A stretch of 64,000 nucleotides of DNA, from the NCBI RefSeq assembly GCF_001310955.1, contig NZ_BAZX01000016.1, positions 35,290 through 99,289 on the forward strand, in the 5' to 3' direction. Source of the DNA: Marinifilum fragile JCM 15579 (GTDB lineage Bacteria > Bacteroidota > Bacteroidia > Bacteroidales > Marinifilaceae). The position numbers and the translations under genes were made by a program. The notes under the pieces were generated by a model, which did no database searches, was not told where the DNA came from, and was given only the letters and a program-made list of their open reading frames with translations. Below, piece after piece: positions 16,862 through 26,089 of the stretch (the stretch's first letter is position 1; each line of letters opens with the position of its first letter).

Positions 16862-18394
16862 ATGAAAAAATTCTACACACTCTTTGGACTATTTATTGTC
16901 TTTGGAATATTCATGTTTGTAACATCATGTAATGAAAGTACGGTGGAACCTGATCTGTATGGTTCAATCAGTGGAACAGTAAAGGCTTCGGCTAGTAATT
17001 TACCTATGGAAGGCGTAACCATTACCACTAATCCGGGTACTACTTCGGTAACAACAAATTCTGAAGGTGAATTTAGTATAGAGAAAGTGCTAATAGGCGA
17101 TTATTCTGTTACAGCAACTAAAGAGGATTATTCTTCGCAAAGCATAAATATTAAAGTAACAGAAAGTCAAAATAACTCAATGAGTTTTATACTTACAGTT
17201 GCTCCTCTTGATAGTAAAATTCCAGATGATATAACTTATGTTTCTCCAGCTGACATAGAGGAGGATCAAAGCAAATTGCCTACAGAAGTCAAATTGACAT
17301 GGAGAAACGGTGAAACGGAAAAAGGTGATACTTTACGTTTTGATGTGATTTTATATGAAGGCGCAGATGATGCCGAAGGAACAAAAATTGTGTCGAATAT
17401 TTTAGATACAACCTACACGGTAAATAACTTAAAATTTGAAACAACTTATCTTTGGAAAGTTGTGGCCAGAAATAAACAATTGGACGAAGTAGAAGGTAAG
17501 AAATGGAGATTTGCAACAGAAGACTTTCCTACAAATCCATATTTATTTGTGAAGGATACATTGGATTCACGTGATATTTATTCTTGGGATTTGAAAGAAA
17601 ATCATCTGGTGCAATTAACTGATGGAGGAGGAGATGAATTGCATCCTAAAATTATGCCAGGACAACATTCAAGAATTGCATATTCGGCTATGAATAATGG
17701 AGTTTTCCATATTTATACAATGGATTTAAAAGGTAAGGATGTTTTTAAGGTAACAGGTGACCGCCCCGTTGTTGGTAATCACAATGATGGAGGAGGTTTT
17801 GTTTGGTCTCCTACAGGAGATCAGTTATTGTATGGATATTATAATGAGTTAATTGTCATTAATAGAGATGGCACAGGATGGAAAAAAATTGCAAACTCTC
17901 CGGTGAATAGAGAATTTACTCAAATGGACTGGACATATCAGTTTAATAACCACAGCGAGGAAAAAATTGTGGCTTTGGCACAAGGTGATAAACCTTACGA
18001 TAACGAAATCTATCTGATGGATCCTGATGGTAGTAATATGACTTTGCTTGTGGATAATTTAGAAGGAACTCTATCTAATCCACAATTTTCATTTGGTGGA
18101 GATAAGGTTATTTTTTCTTTGGATTCTTTGTATGAGGATGATAGAGGAATTCAAAGAGATGCCAGAATTTATAGCATAAATATTGATGGTACTGGTTGGA
18201 CGGATCTATCAGGAGATGATAAAACCGGTAATGATTTGCAAGCGAAATTCTCTGAGACAGGAGAGAAAATTATATTTATGAATGTATCAAATTCAGGAAC
18301 AGAGAAAAAAACGATTTGGACAATGGATCCTGATGGCAGTAATAGAGAACAATTGATTTTTAATGGGGAAATGCCAGATTGGTATAATCCGTGA
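16862..18394 (+). CDS. Lipoprotein with CarboxypepD-reg-like, Fn3-like and TolB-type beta-propeller domains
   Basis: A 510-residue protein with lipobox VTSC (Cys 23). Residues about 33-115 fit a carboxypeptidase regulatory-like beta-sandwich (GSISGTVKASASNLPMEGVT). Residues about 120-220 fit a fibronectin-III-like domain ending YLWKVVARN. Residues about 225-510 contain TolB/PD40 propeller units such as DIYSWDLKENHLVQLTDGG, HIYTMDLKGKDVFKVTGD, EIYLMDPDGSN and RIYSINIDGTGW. The protein is probably anchored at the outer membrane. It follows the CsgH-like gene by 30 bases and so belongs to the curli locus, perhaps in envelope sensing or fibre anchoring. Function is not known. Confidence 0.8.
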   Translation: MKKFYTLFGLFIVFGIFMFVTSCNESTVEPDLYGSISGTVKASASNLPMEGVTITTNPGTTSVTTNSEGEFSIEKVLIGDYSVTATKEDYSSQSINIKVTESQNNSMSFILTVAPLDSKIPDDITYVSPADIEEDQSKLPTEVKLTWRNGETEKGDTLRFDVILYEGADDAEGTKIVSNILDTTYTVNNLKFETTYLWKVVARNKQLDEVEGKKWRFATEDFPTNPYLFVKDTLDSRDIYSWDLKENHLVQLTDGGGDELHPKIMPGQHSRIAYSAMNNGVFHIYTMDLKGKDVFKVTGDRPVVGNHNDGGGFVWSPTGDQLLYGYYNELIVINRDGTGWKKIANSPVNREFTQMDWTYQFNNHSEEKIVALAQGDKPYDNEIYLMDPDGSNMTLLVDNLEGTLSNPQFSFGGDKVIFSLDSLYEDDRGIQRDARIYSINIDGTGWTDLSGDDKTGNDLQAKFSETGEKIIFMNVSNSGTEKKTIWTMDPDGSNREQLIFNGEMPDWYNP

Positions 18395-18452
18395 TATTAG
18401 TCCTGTTTAAATAATTTGGCATCTGGGAAATTCTCAGGTGCTTTTTTGTGAA

Positions 18453-18490
18453 TAAAAAAAGCCTTCCATTCGGAAGGCTTTTGTATTTTT
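18453..18490. terminator. Bidirectional terminator between the curli locus and rplS
   Basis: AAAAGCCTTCC-attc-GGAAGGCTTTT with A-run and T-run on the two sides. It serves both convergent transcripts. Confidence 0.85.
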
Positions 18491-18501
18491 TCGAAGTAAG
18501 A

Positions 18502-18849
18502 TTAGAATCTTCTTTCTTTGATTCTTGCTTTCTTACCAGTAAGAGCACGAAGATAGTAGATACGAGCTCTTCTAACACGACCTCTTTTGTTTACTTCAAT
18601 TTTTTCAATGAATGGAGAAGTGAAAGGAATAATTCTTTCAACACCTACGTTACCAGACATTTTTCTAATGGTAAAAGTTTTAGTAGATCCTGTTCCTTTA
18701 ATTTGGATTACAACACCTCTAAATACCTGAGTTCTTTCTTTGTTTCCCTCTTTAATTTTGTAAGAAACGCTAATAGTATCACCTGCTTGGAATTCAGGAG
18801 TTTCAATACCACTTTTGAAAGCTTCTTCTGCAACTTTAATTAAATCCAT
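18502..18849 (-). CDS. rplS: 50S ribosomal protein L19
   Basis: A 115-residue ribosomal protein. [30 protein letters not shown] and the C-terminal [13 protein letters not shown] are L19 signatures. It binds the 30S-50S interface near the 23S rRNA. I choose the ATG at 18849 ([11 protein letters not shown]) because L19 proteins begin at this point. The open frame continues 11 codons upstream without a credible start. It is transcribed alone and ends at the bidirectional terminator. Confidence 0.96.
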   Translation of the reverse strand: MDLIKVAEEAFKSGIETPEFQAGDTISVSYKIKEGNKERTQVFRGVVIQIKGTGSTKTFTIRKMSGNVGVERIIPFTSPFIEKIEVNKRGRVRRARIYYLRALTGKKARIKERRF

Positions 18850-19024
18850 TGTTTTAAATTTATTAAGGTTTAACGAGCGCAATATTCACAATTTAACTAT
18901 AGATCTGCCAGAGATTACGCACGAATTCGCCGCAAAATTAATAAAAATATCTAAGCTGAAAAGATTTAAGTTTGTTTTTTTCTATTAGAGAAGCATATAT
19001 TGCAATTTAAATTAATAGATAAAT

Positions 19025-19050
19025 AAAAAAAGGAGCCCAATGGCTCCTTT
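19025..19050 (-). terminator. Terminator of the C69 dipeptidase gene
   Basis: On the minus strand AAAGGAGCC-attg-GGCTCCTTT followed by T-rich DNA, 21 bases beyond the stop codon. Confidence 0.8.
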
Positions 19051-19070
19051 AAATATTGCAATATAATTTT

Positions 19071-20783
19071 TTAGTGTGAAGCACCTGAAACTTTTAGTTT
19101 GTCTCCAGTTGTTTTCACAATTGTTTTATAAAATTCTTTGCTGTAACCTGGTTGCTTCATTTTAGGATTTTGATTATTACCATCTTTTTCTTTGATGTTT
19201 CCGTCCATGAATTTAGCAAATAAGTAGCCATAGAATTCTCTCCATTCATTAGTTAGGTTATCACCTTGGTTACATGAGAAATCAGTTAAGAATTCAACAG
19301 CAGCAGCTTCGTCAGTTTTAAACATACCTTCTGCAGCAAGGTCGATAATTTTAGTAAATGAAAGATATTTGTTTTCAAGAGCTTTTTGCTTTTTAGCAAT
19401 TTCAGGGTGGATTGCGTTATAGCGAGTATAAGCAAAGTTGGTTACCTGGTTGAATACCCAGAATGCAGACTTGTTAGTGAATTCCATCATTTTACCGTTA
19501 CCGACAGCGAATGATTTAGGAACTCTAGTACTACCACAGTACATTGGGAAATATACTGATGAAGCAGCATCGTCTACTCCAAACCAGTTGATTCCACCTA
19601 CTGCATCAGGTAACCAATTTCTTGATTGAGCAACAAAAGAGAAACCAGTTTGTTGAGTTGCAGTCGCACGCTCGTTGCAATATGTTACGCCATCAATTTT
19701 CCATGTAAGAGGTCTCCAACGGTAAGGATTTCCGTAAGGACCAGCGCCCATATCTTTAGCCATATCCAATTCAGTTCCTTCCAGGTGATTTCTCATGAAA
19801 TCCATCATTTCAAGAACATTGATTTTGTTGTCTGGCTTAATCCACAATGGCATACGATTGGTTGCATAACCTTTTTCGTCATGTTCAACCTTACCTTTAC
19901 AGTAATCGAAATATTTATCCATTCCTTCTTTTACATCGTTAAAGAAAGACCAAACACGAATTTCACAGAATCTCGCAGCACCAAAATCAACTGGAGCATA
20001 AGTATCAGAGAAGCTAAACTCTTTGTTTTTTCCATCTTTTGGATAAAAACCTTTTTCTTTTGCAAATGAGATAACATCTTTTGCATAAACGTTGGTTACT
20101 TCAGGATTGTAAATTTTATCCATTTTATCTGAAGAGATAGAATTTTTCCCTTCTAATGGGAATGTGGTAATTCTAGCTTGGTTGGCGTGACCACTAACAT
20201 ATCCGTCAGGAATCATTCTTGCAACCCAAATAGCACCTTTTTCACCATTACCTTTACCAATCATCTCTAAGATCCAGATTTCATTTTTATCAGAAATAGA
20301 GAAAGATTCACCTGAACTGTAATAACCGTAATTTTCTACTAATTCAGTCATTACTTTGATAGCTTCACGAGCATTTTTTGCACGTTGCAATGTAAGGTAA
20401 ATCAAACTACCGTAATCAATTAATGCTCCTTCTTGTGATCCTAATTCCGATCTACCACCATAAGTGGTTTCTCCAATTGCCAACTGGAACTCGTTCATGT
20501 TTCCAACAACAGAGTAAGTATGTGGAACTTGTGGAATTTTACCAAGGTATTTACCGGTATCCCATTCGTAAACATCAATCATTGTGCCTTCAGCCCAGTC
20601 TGCAGCAGGACGGAAATAAAGTTCTCCGTACAATACATGCGAATCAGCAGCGTAAGTAATCATGTTAGAACCATCAGTACTTGCACCTCTTGTTACAAGA
20701 TAGTTAGTACAAGCTTGCGAGGTTGTTGTCGAAAAGACGATAATTGCCAATAGAAGAGAGGCAATTGCATAAATCTTCTTCAT
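19071..20783 (-). CDS. C69 family dipeptidase (Ntn hydrolase)
   Basis: A 570-residue exported peptidase. The signal peptide ends TSQA, leaving Cys 25 at the start of the mature chain (CTNYLVTRGASTDGSNM). In family C69 that N-terminal Cys is the nucleophile. Further family blocks are YSVVGNMNEFQLAIGETTYGG, GEQ-like LGSQEGALIDYG, FSISDKNEIWILEMIGKG and VSGHANQARI. It would hydrolyse dipeptides, probably in the periplasm. The gene stands alone with a terminator. Confidence 0.93.
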   Translation of the reverse strand: MKKIYAIASLLLAIIVFSTTTSQACTNYLVTRGASTDGSNMITYAADSHVLYGELYFRPAADWAEGTMIDVYEWDTGKYLGKIPQVPHTYSVVGNMNEFQLAIGETTYGGRSELGSQEGALIDYGSLIYLTLQRAKNAREAIKVMTELVENYGYYSSGESFSISDKNEIWILEMIGKGNGEKGAIWVARMIPDGYVSGHANQARITTFPLEGKNSISSDKMDKIYNPEVTNVYAKDVISFAKEKGFYPKDGKNKEFSFSDTYAPVDFGAARFCEIRVWSFFNDVKEGMDKYFDYCKGKVEHDEKGYATNRMPLWIKPDNKINVLEMMDFMRNHLEGTELDMAKDMGAGPYGNPYRWRPLTWKIDGVTYCNERATATQQTGFSFVAQSRNWLPDAVGGINWFGVDDAASSVYFPMYCGSTRVPKSFAVGNGKMMEFTNKSAFWVFNQVTNFAYTRYNAIHPEIAKKQKALENKYLSFTKIIDLAAEGMFKTDEAAAVEFLTDFSCNQGDNLTNEWREFYGYLFAKFMDGNIKEKDGNNQNPKMKQPGYSKEFYKTIVKTTGDKLKVSGASH

Positions 20784-20927
20784 GTTTAAATATTTAAGTG
20801 AATTTAATTGCGATAAAAATTTTCACGATTCTTACAAAAATAGAAAAAAAATACAAAGTTAAAGCTGATAAAAGTCTTTATCCGGAATGTCTTTCATTGT
20901 ATTATTTTAGGTATTTTTTGGATTTGG

Positions 20928-22655
20928 TTACCAGAAAAAATCAGCTTGAAAATTGGCTTTATTATTGAGTTTGTCAGTAACTTCTAGCTCTAACTTATGT
21001 TTGCGATTTGGTAATAATCTTTTCTTGTCGAATTTATAAAACAAGTGGTTGTTCTTAGCATCATACTCGAAAAGAACCCATTTCCCATCTATTGTTCCAT
21101 TGTAACTTTTAATACCAGATAATTCATCTTCAATGGTAAAGGAAATTTTATCTTGAACTGATAAATTCTTTAATTTGAAGTTTGTTCTCGGCTTAATAGT
21201 TGGAGGAGTTGTATCCTGTACAATTGCAAAATCTCCAAAAACATTGGTTTTAGATTTTACCCATCCATTAATGTAAGCACCACCAACATTTGAAATTTTA
21301 TCAGGTTTCTCTATTGTAGCAATAAACAGCTTGTTTTCATTTTTGAATGTTCTGTTTGGTTTTATGGCAATGGTGTAATACTTGTGAACAGCTGTTGTTC
21401 TTTCATGTATTGAATGTATATCCGATAAGTAAGTAGAATCAGTTTTTTTGGAGTACTTAAATTTAACATCTGAATAAAACGAATTAGTCGGGAATTTTAG
21501 TTCCAACTCATCTTTTTTGAAAACATTTTCATTGATACAAGATAATAACTGGTTGTAATCAGATTGTTTAAAAGGTTTAGATGTTTCTTTCGCTTGTGCA
21601 AAAATTCTCAACTTAGCAAGGTTGTTTTTTGTATCATAAGCAAGAAAGTCAATCTTATATCTTGTTCCTGCTTTAAAATTATAAATTCCACTATTGCTAA
21701 AGTAATTGTACATGGAAAGCTTGTTGTTAGGCTCTTTAAAGCATTTATGAATTCTTCTTTTCTCCATAATATTTAACGAATAGTCCATGTGAGAATTGAT
21801 GTAACGTGACTCGTCGAATGAAAACTCTTTAAAAGAATAATCGGTTATTAAAGAATCATTAACCTTTACTTTCATTTTATAAATTCCGCATTTTCCCCAA
21901 GTGTTGTCCAGGTAGTCGTTTACCTGAATTCCAAAGCCAATGTTTCCAGATAGAATAATTTTTGGATCTCCTTTTAGGTGATAAGCGTTGTTGTAATAAG
22001 TAACAGGAAATTTTTGGCGGGTATTTTTTCCATTTACACTACTTAAGGAATCGATTGGATACACATACAGGTTAAAAATTTTAGGAGGAGTAGTGTCTTT
22101 GATTTTAAATCCGAAAAGAAGTGGATTTAAAGGATGTTCAGATTTTGTATCTCTTATTTCGAAATGCAAATGAGGACCTGCCGAGGATCCCGTATTTCCA
22201 GAGATTGCAATTACTTCTCCTTTTTTTACCGGAAATCGATCTTTTTTTAAATTAAGGTCAAATTCAAAAGTGTTTTTACTGTATTGATGCGCCTTTACAA
22301 ATTCATTAACGGTTTTATTAAAATCATCAAGGTGCCCATAAACAGAGGTGTAGCCATTTGGATGATCGATATAAATTGCCTTTCCATAACCTCCCGCAGA
22401 AATTTTGATTCTGCTTACAAAACCATCTGCGATCGCATACACTTTTTTGCCTGTTGTAAACGTTCGGATATCAATTCCAGAATGGAAATGGTTGTTTCGA
22501 AGTTCAGCAAAATTTCCTGATAGAGTAATGGTGAAATCTACAGGTGATCTAAAGTAATTTTTAGGATGATTTTTTTGCTGAGCAGAAAGTTGAACTGGAG
22601 AAAGAAAGGATAAGAATGATAAAAAGGTGATTATGTTTGTTTTAATATGCTTCAT
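20928..22655 (-). CDS. M23 family metallopeptidase
   Basis: A 575-residue exported protein with a signal peptide ending LSAQ. The LytM/M23 catalytic domain is near the N-terminus (about 45-190) and has the zinc ligands H58 and D62 (HFHSGID) and the GPHLHFEIR motif with H162 and H164. M23 enzymes cleave peptidoglycan cross-links. The long C-terminal part (about 200-575) is beta-rich with DTTPP motifs at domain joints (for example residues near 185 and 480), like a chain of Ig-like modules. This layout is common in Bacteroidota. The divergent neighbour starts 134 bases away. Confidence 0.92.
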   Translation of the reverse strand: MKHIKTNIITFLSFLSFLSPVQLSAQQKNHPKNYFRSPVDFTITLSGNFAELRNNHFHSGIDIRTFTTGKKVYAIADGFVSRIKISAGGYGKAIYIDHPNGYTSVYGHLDDFNKTVNEFVKAHQYSKNTFEFDLNLKKDRFPVKKGEVIAISGNTGSSAGPHLHFEIRDTKSEHPLNPLLFGFKIKDTTPPKIFNLYVYPIDSLSSVNGKNTRQKFPVTYYNNAYHLKGDPKIILSGNIGFGIQVNDYLDNTWGKCGIYKMKVKVNDSLITDYSFKEFSFDESRYINSHMDYSLNIMEKRRIHKCFKEPNNKLSMYNYFSNSGIYNFKAGTRYKIDFLAYDTKNNLAKLRIFAQAKETSKPFKQSDYNQLLSCINENVFKKDELELKFPTNSFYSDVKFKYSKKTDSTYLSDIHSIHERTTAVHKYYTIAIKPNRTFKNENKLFIATIEKPDKISNVGGAYINGWVKSKTNVFGDFAIVQDTTPPTIKPRTNFKLKNLSVQDKISFTIEDELSGIKSYNGTIDGKWVLFEYDAKNNHLFYKFDKKRLLPNRKHKLELEVTDKLNNKANFQADFFW

Positions 22656-22789
22656 TTTCTTGTTGTGTTACTCTTGTGTTGTTCGTCAAAACTACAAAAA
22701 AAGCTTTTTTTAGGAAGCTTAAGCCAAAATACAAACCAATAAATTTGATAATCTTCTCAGCAATGTTAATTTTGTAAAAGAAATTTAGA

Positions 22790-23086
22790 ATGATGGATCA
22801 AGAATCAAACGAAATAATAATAAGTTTAAAACAACGTATTGACGAACTTATTTCGTTGTACAAGAAATCCAAGGAAGAAAAAGAGACTTTAATTTATGAG
22901 AAAATGGAACTTATGGAAAAAGTAGAAATTCTTTCGAGGGAAAAAAGTGAACTTGAACATCATTACGATACATTAAAGTTGGCCAAAACTCTATCTTCCA
23001 ATAGTGAAGATTCGCATGAGGCTAAACTTAAAATAAACCGAATTGTGCGGGAGATTGATAAATGTATTGCTCTTTTGAACAGATAG
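22790..23086 (+). CDS. Small coiled-coil protein upstream of zapA
   Basis: A 98-residue protein, almost entirely heptad-patterned and charged (SLKQRIDELISLYKKSKEEK, ELMEKVEILSREKSELEHHY), ending with INRIVREIDKCIALLNR. It resembles the small coiled-coil proteins found directly before zapA in Bacteroidota and could be a ZapB-like partner in Z-ring assembly. That function is inferred from position and coiled-coil character only. The zapA ATG follows 9 bases after its stop, so the two are one operon. A second ATG at 22793 is an equally possible start. Confidence 0.75.
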   Translation: MMDQESNEIIISLKQRIDELISLYKKSKEEKETLIYEKMELMEKVEILSREKSELEHHYDTLKLAKTLSSNSEDSHEAKLKINRIVREIDKCIALLNR

Positions 23087-23095
23087 AATTTGTTT

Positions 23096-23386
23096 ATGGA
23101 TAATAAACTTTCAATTAAAGTTAATGTTGCGGATAGAACTTATCCCTTGAATATTGATCGCAAACAAGAGGAGGTGATCAGAAAGGCCGCAAAAATGATT
23201 AACGAGAAAGTTATGCAGTACAAACAAAGATATAAAGATAAAGATACTCAGGATTTTCTGGCGATGGCTTCTTTGCAGTATGTGATTAAAGTGATTGAAT
23301 TGGAAAATAAGGCAGATGTTGCACCAGTGTACAATGAATTGAAAGCAATGGAGCGCGAGCTGAGTGAATTTTTAGAAAAAGAGTAA
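23096..23386 (+). CDS. zapA: Cell division protein ZapA
   Basis: A 96-residue protein starting MDNKLSIKVNVADRTYPLNI. The opening strand pattern, the EEVIRKAAKMINEKVMQYKQ helix and the long C-terminal coiled coil (DFLAMASLQYVIKVIELENK) match ZapA, which binds and bundles FtsZ at the division site. A TTG at 23090 could extend the frame by two residues but the ATG is preferred. It lies between the coiled-coil gene and the 6S-type RNA, and rny follows. A zapA-6S RNA order also occurs in E. coli. Confidence 0.9.
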   Translation: MDNKLSIKVNVADRTYPLNIDRKQEEVIRKAAKMINEKVMQYKQRYKDKDTQDFLAMASLQYVIKVIELENKADVAPVYNELKAMERELSEFLEKE

Positions 23387-23410
23387 AAACGTTCTTTTAA
23401 TAGTAAAAGT

Positions 23411-23530
23411 AATAACCCGCATTATTTCTTGAACTTGTAACTTGTTGATATTATTAGATTCTCTTTTGATTTGGGGATCTTCTTAATATTATGAGTTTAT
23501 TGGTTTAAGTGATGGTGCGGGTTATTTTTG
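23411..23530 (+). ncRNA. ssrS: Probable 6S RNA (6S-Flavo type)
   Basis: The gap between zapA and rny holds a closed structure. AATAACCCGCA (23411-23421) pairs perfectly with TGCGGGTTATT (23515-23525) and a T-run follows, giving a transcript of about 115-120 nt. The interior is AT-rich with only weak pairing, as expected for the open promoter-mimicking bubble of 6S RNA. Position next to zapA is where ssrS lies in many bacteria, and 6S-Flavo RNAs occur in Bacteroidota. Such RNAs bind housekeeping RNA polymerase. The call rests on terminal stem, size and location. A covariance search would settle it. Confidence 0.72.
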
Positions 23531-23564
23531 TATATAAACTAGTATTGACTTAATATTCTATAAT

Positions 23565-25097
23565 ATGATTGAAATAATAATAGGAATTCTTGCCTTTGTT
23601 GTAGGTGGGATACTTGCATATTTTATATTGCAAAAAGCTCTTAAATCGAAGAGTGAAAAAATAATCCAGGAAGCTCAGGCAGAGGCTGAAGTGATTAAGA
23701 AGGACAAAATTCTTCAGGCTAAGGAGAAGTTTTTCCAATTAAAGACTGAGCATGAGAAGCAAATTAACTCTAAAAACAACAAGCTTTTAGCTGCCGAAAA
23801 TAAAATCAAACAAAAGGAAAATACCTTAAATCAAAGAATTGATGATTTTCAGCGAAAGAAGAAAGAAACTGATGCGATTCGTGAGAATCTGAATCATCAA
23901 ATTGATTTGGTTGAGAAAAAATCTGCAGAGCTTGAAAAAGCTAAAAAACAGCAAATTGAGCAACTGGAAGAGATTTCAGGAATGTCTGCAGAGGAAGCTA
24001 AAAACCAATTGATAGATTCGTTGAAAGAGGAGGCAAAGACTGAAGCGATGTCTTATGTGAATGAGATCATGGAAGAAGCAAAAATGTCTGCCAATATGGA
24101 AGCTAAAAAAGTTGTTGTAAAAACAATTCAAAGAGTAGCTACTGAAACTGCAATTGAAAATTCAGTGACTATTTTCCATATTGAATCTGATGAAATTAAA
24201 GGTAGAATTATTGGTCGTGAAGGTCGTAATATTCGCGCTCTTGAAGCTGCTACAGGTATTGAAATTATTGTAGATGATACGCCTGAAGCAATCGTTCTTT
24301 CTGGTTTCGATCCTGTTCGTAGAGAGATTGCAAGACTTGCATTGCACCAATTGGTAACCGATGGTCGTATTCACCCTGCAAGAATTGAGGAAGTTGTAAA
24401 TAAAGTACGCAAACAAATCGAAGAAGAAATTATTGAGACAGGTAAGCGTACTGCAATTGATTTGGGAATTCACGGATTACACCCAGAACTGATTCGCTTG
24501 GTTGGTAAAATGAAATATCGTTCATCTTACGGTCAGAATTTGTTACAACATGCTAGAGAAACTGCAAACTTGTGTGCAATCATGGCAACAGAACTTGGAT
24601 TAAATGCTAAACGTGCCAAAAGAGCTGGTTTGCTTCACGATATAGGTAAGGTGCCAGATGATGAGCCAGAATTGCCACACGCAATTTTAGGTATGAAATT
24701 GGCTGAGAAATACAAAGAGAAACCAGATGTATGTAATGCGATTGGTGCTCACCACGATGAAATTGAGATGACATCAATGATTTCTCCAATTATTCAGGCT
24801 TGTGATGCGATTTCAGGTGCTCGTCCGGGAGCTCGTCGTGAGATTGTTGAATCTTACATCAAGCGATTGAAAGATCTTGAAAACTTAGCATTATCACACC
24901 CTGGAGTACTTAAAACTTATGCTATTCAGGCTGGTCGTGAGTTAAGAGTTATTGTTGGAAGTGATAAAGTATCAGATAAGGAAGCTGAAACATTATCATT
25001 GGATATTGCACAAAAAATTCAGGATGAAATGACTTATCCTGGTCAGGTTAAAATCACGGTAATTCGTGAAACACGTGCAATCAATTACGCTAAATAA
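23565..25097 (+). CDS. rny: Ribonuclease Y
   Basis: A 510-residue membrane-anchored endoribonuclease. Its parts in order are an N-terminal transmembrane helix ([19 protein letters not shown]), a long coiled coil (about 25-190), a KH RNA-binding domain ([20 protein letters not shown]) and an HD domain with the metal motif LLHDIGK and AHHDEIE. RNase Y initiates mRNA decay at the membrane. Length and domain order are normal for the family. A strong bidirectional terminator follows. Confidence 0.97.
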   Translation: MIEIIIGILAFVVGGILAYFILQKALKSKSEKIIQEAQAEAEVIKKDKILQAKEKFFQLKTEHEKQINSKNNKLLAAENKIKQKENTLNQRIDDFQRKKKETDAIRENLNHQIDLVEKKSAELEKAKKQQIEQLEEISGMSAEEAKNQLIDSLKEEAKTEAMSYVNEIMEEAKMSANMEAKKVVVKTIQRVATETAIENSVTIFHIESDEIKGRIIGREGRNIRALEAATGIEIIVDDTPEAIVLSGFDPVRREIARLALHQLVTDGRIHPARIEEVVNKVRKQIEEEIIETGKRTAIDLGIHGLHPELIRLVGKMKYRSSYGQNLLQHARETANLCAIMATELGLNAKRAKRAGLLHDIGKVPDDEPELPHAILGMKLAEKYKEKPDVCNAIGAHHDEIEMTSMISPIIQACDAISGARPGARREIVESYIKRLKDLENLALSHPGVLKTYAIQAGRELRVIVGSDKVSDKEAETLSLDIAQKIQDEMTYPGQVKITVIRETRAINYAK

Positions 25098-25120
25098 TAA
25101 AGCAAATAAATAGAAAAAGA

Positions 25121-25150
25121 AACCCGCTTCAATTTGAAGCGGGTTTTTTA
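25121..25150. terminator. Bidirectional terminator after rny
   Basis: AACCCGCTTC-aattt-GAAGCGGGTT with an A-rich left side and T6 on the right. It also lies at the 3' end of the convergent gene. Confidence 0.88.
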
Positions 25151-25151
25151 T

Positions 25152-25997
25152 TTATATGGATTTGTATAGTTCTTTAAAATTTGGTACGAGGGTATTCAAT
25201 TTAAGCTTTTTATATACACTGATGTTGTGTTTTACCAGCCTTTTTATCAGAGTTGAGTTATTGGTAGCTTTGTAATACTTAGGCCGATTTACAATTTTTT
25301 TAGATTCGATAACGAACTGCAATTCTGCTCTGCCAAAAACTTTACCTCTGTCAATAGGATTGATGTAGAAAAGAATCTCTTCTTTATTGGAGGCGTTTTT
25401 ATCTACATAGCATAAAAGCACGCTGTCGGTAAGGTTTATTCCATAAACCGGAATTCCTAACTCTTGTGCAATTCCAGCGTAAATTATCGATATGATAATG
25501 TAATTGCCCTGTTTTTGTGATAACACTGTTCCAATATCTCCATCCCAATTTGTTGGTTGATTGGGTGACAATGCCTGGTAATTATAGATATTGTAGAAAA
25601 AATGATTGAGAATTTTGATTTTCTCCAGTGCTGTGAGATGGTCATTTAATTCCAACCACACATCCTTTTTAATTTTATCGATTTCCTTCCTAATTGAATC
25701 AGTAATTAGGTTGGGATTATAACTTTTGTTGACCAGAATGGCGCCTTCGATTAAATTCTGTGAATCGGTTTTACCCCAGGTGATTAATTCATTTTTTACA
25801 TGAATAAATTGAATTTTATTAATGACTTGTTCAAGTCTTTCCTGAAGCAAAGTACTTTTAGAATCCAACCAATAATCTTCGAGTTGAGGAATAGCAGAAA
25901 CTGGCAAGTTAATTAACTCATTTTCGATTCTTTTATAGATTTCCGGTGTTGGATCATCCAATAAAGATAATAGAGCGGTGAGTTTATTCTCGTTCAT
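25152..25997 (-). CDS. Transglutaminase-like / SirB1 family protein
   Basis: A 281-residue cytoplasmic protein. Residues about 60-230 fit the SirB1/transglutaminase-like N-terminal family: a helical lead (LEKIKILNHFFYNIYNY), the LSQKQGNYIIISIIYAGIAQ block where the family usually has a G-x-C/S-x-S helix, and the LGIPVYGINLTDSVLLCYVD strand pair. The catalytic Cys of true transglutaminases is absent at the GNYIIIS position, so it is probably non-catalytic, as in many SirB1 proteins. Function is unknown. It is convergent with rny. Confidence 0.75.
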   Translation of the reverse strand: MNENKLTALLSLLDDPTPEIYKRIENELINLPVSAIPQLEDYWLDSKSTLLQERLEQVINKIQFIHVKNELITWGKTDSQNLIEGAILVNKSYNPNLITDSIRKEIDKIKKDVWLELNDHLTALEKIKILNHFFYNIYNYQALSPNQPTNWDGDIGTVLSQKQGNYIIISIIYAGIAQELGIPVYGINLTDSVLLCYVDKNASNKEEILFYINPIDRGKVFGRAELQFVIESKKIVNRPKYYKATNNSTLIKRLVKHNISVYKKLKLNTLVPNFKELYKSI

Positions 25998-26030
25998 AAC
26001 TTAAGGTTTTGGCCCAAATAAATATAAGAA

Positions 26031-26060
26031 AACCCGTAAGTAAAAGCAATCTTACGGGTT
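26031..26060 (-). terminator. Terminator of the nucleoside phosphorylase gene
   Basis: AACCCGTAAG pairs with CTTACGGGTT. On the minus strand a T-rich tract follows, 30 bases past the stop codon. Confidence 0.8.
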
Positions 26061-26089
26061 ATTTATTTGAAAATTAGGCCAAAACCAAC

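Noticed and set aside
18883..18960. Extra coding sequence upstream of rplS
   Set aside because: The added codons before the ATG at 18849 have no L19 homology.
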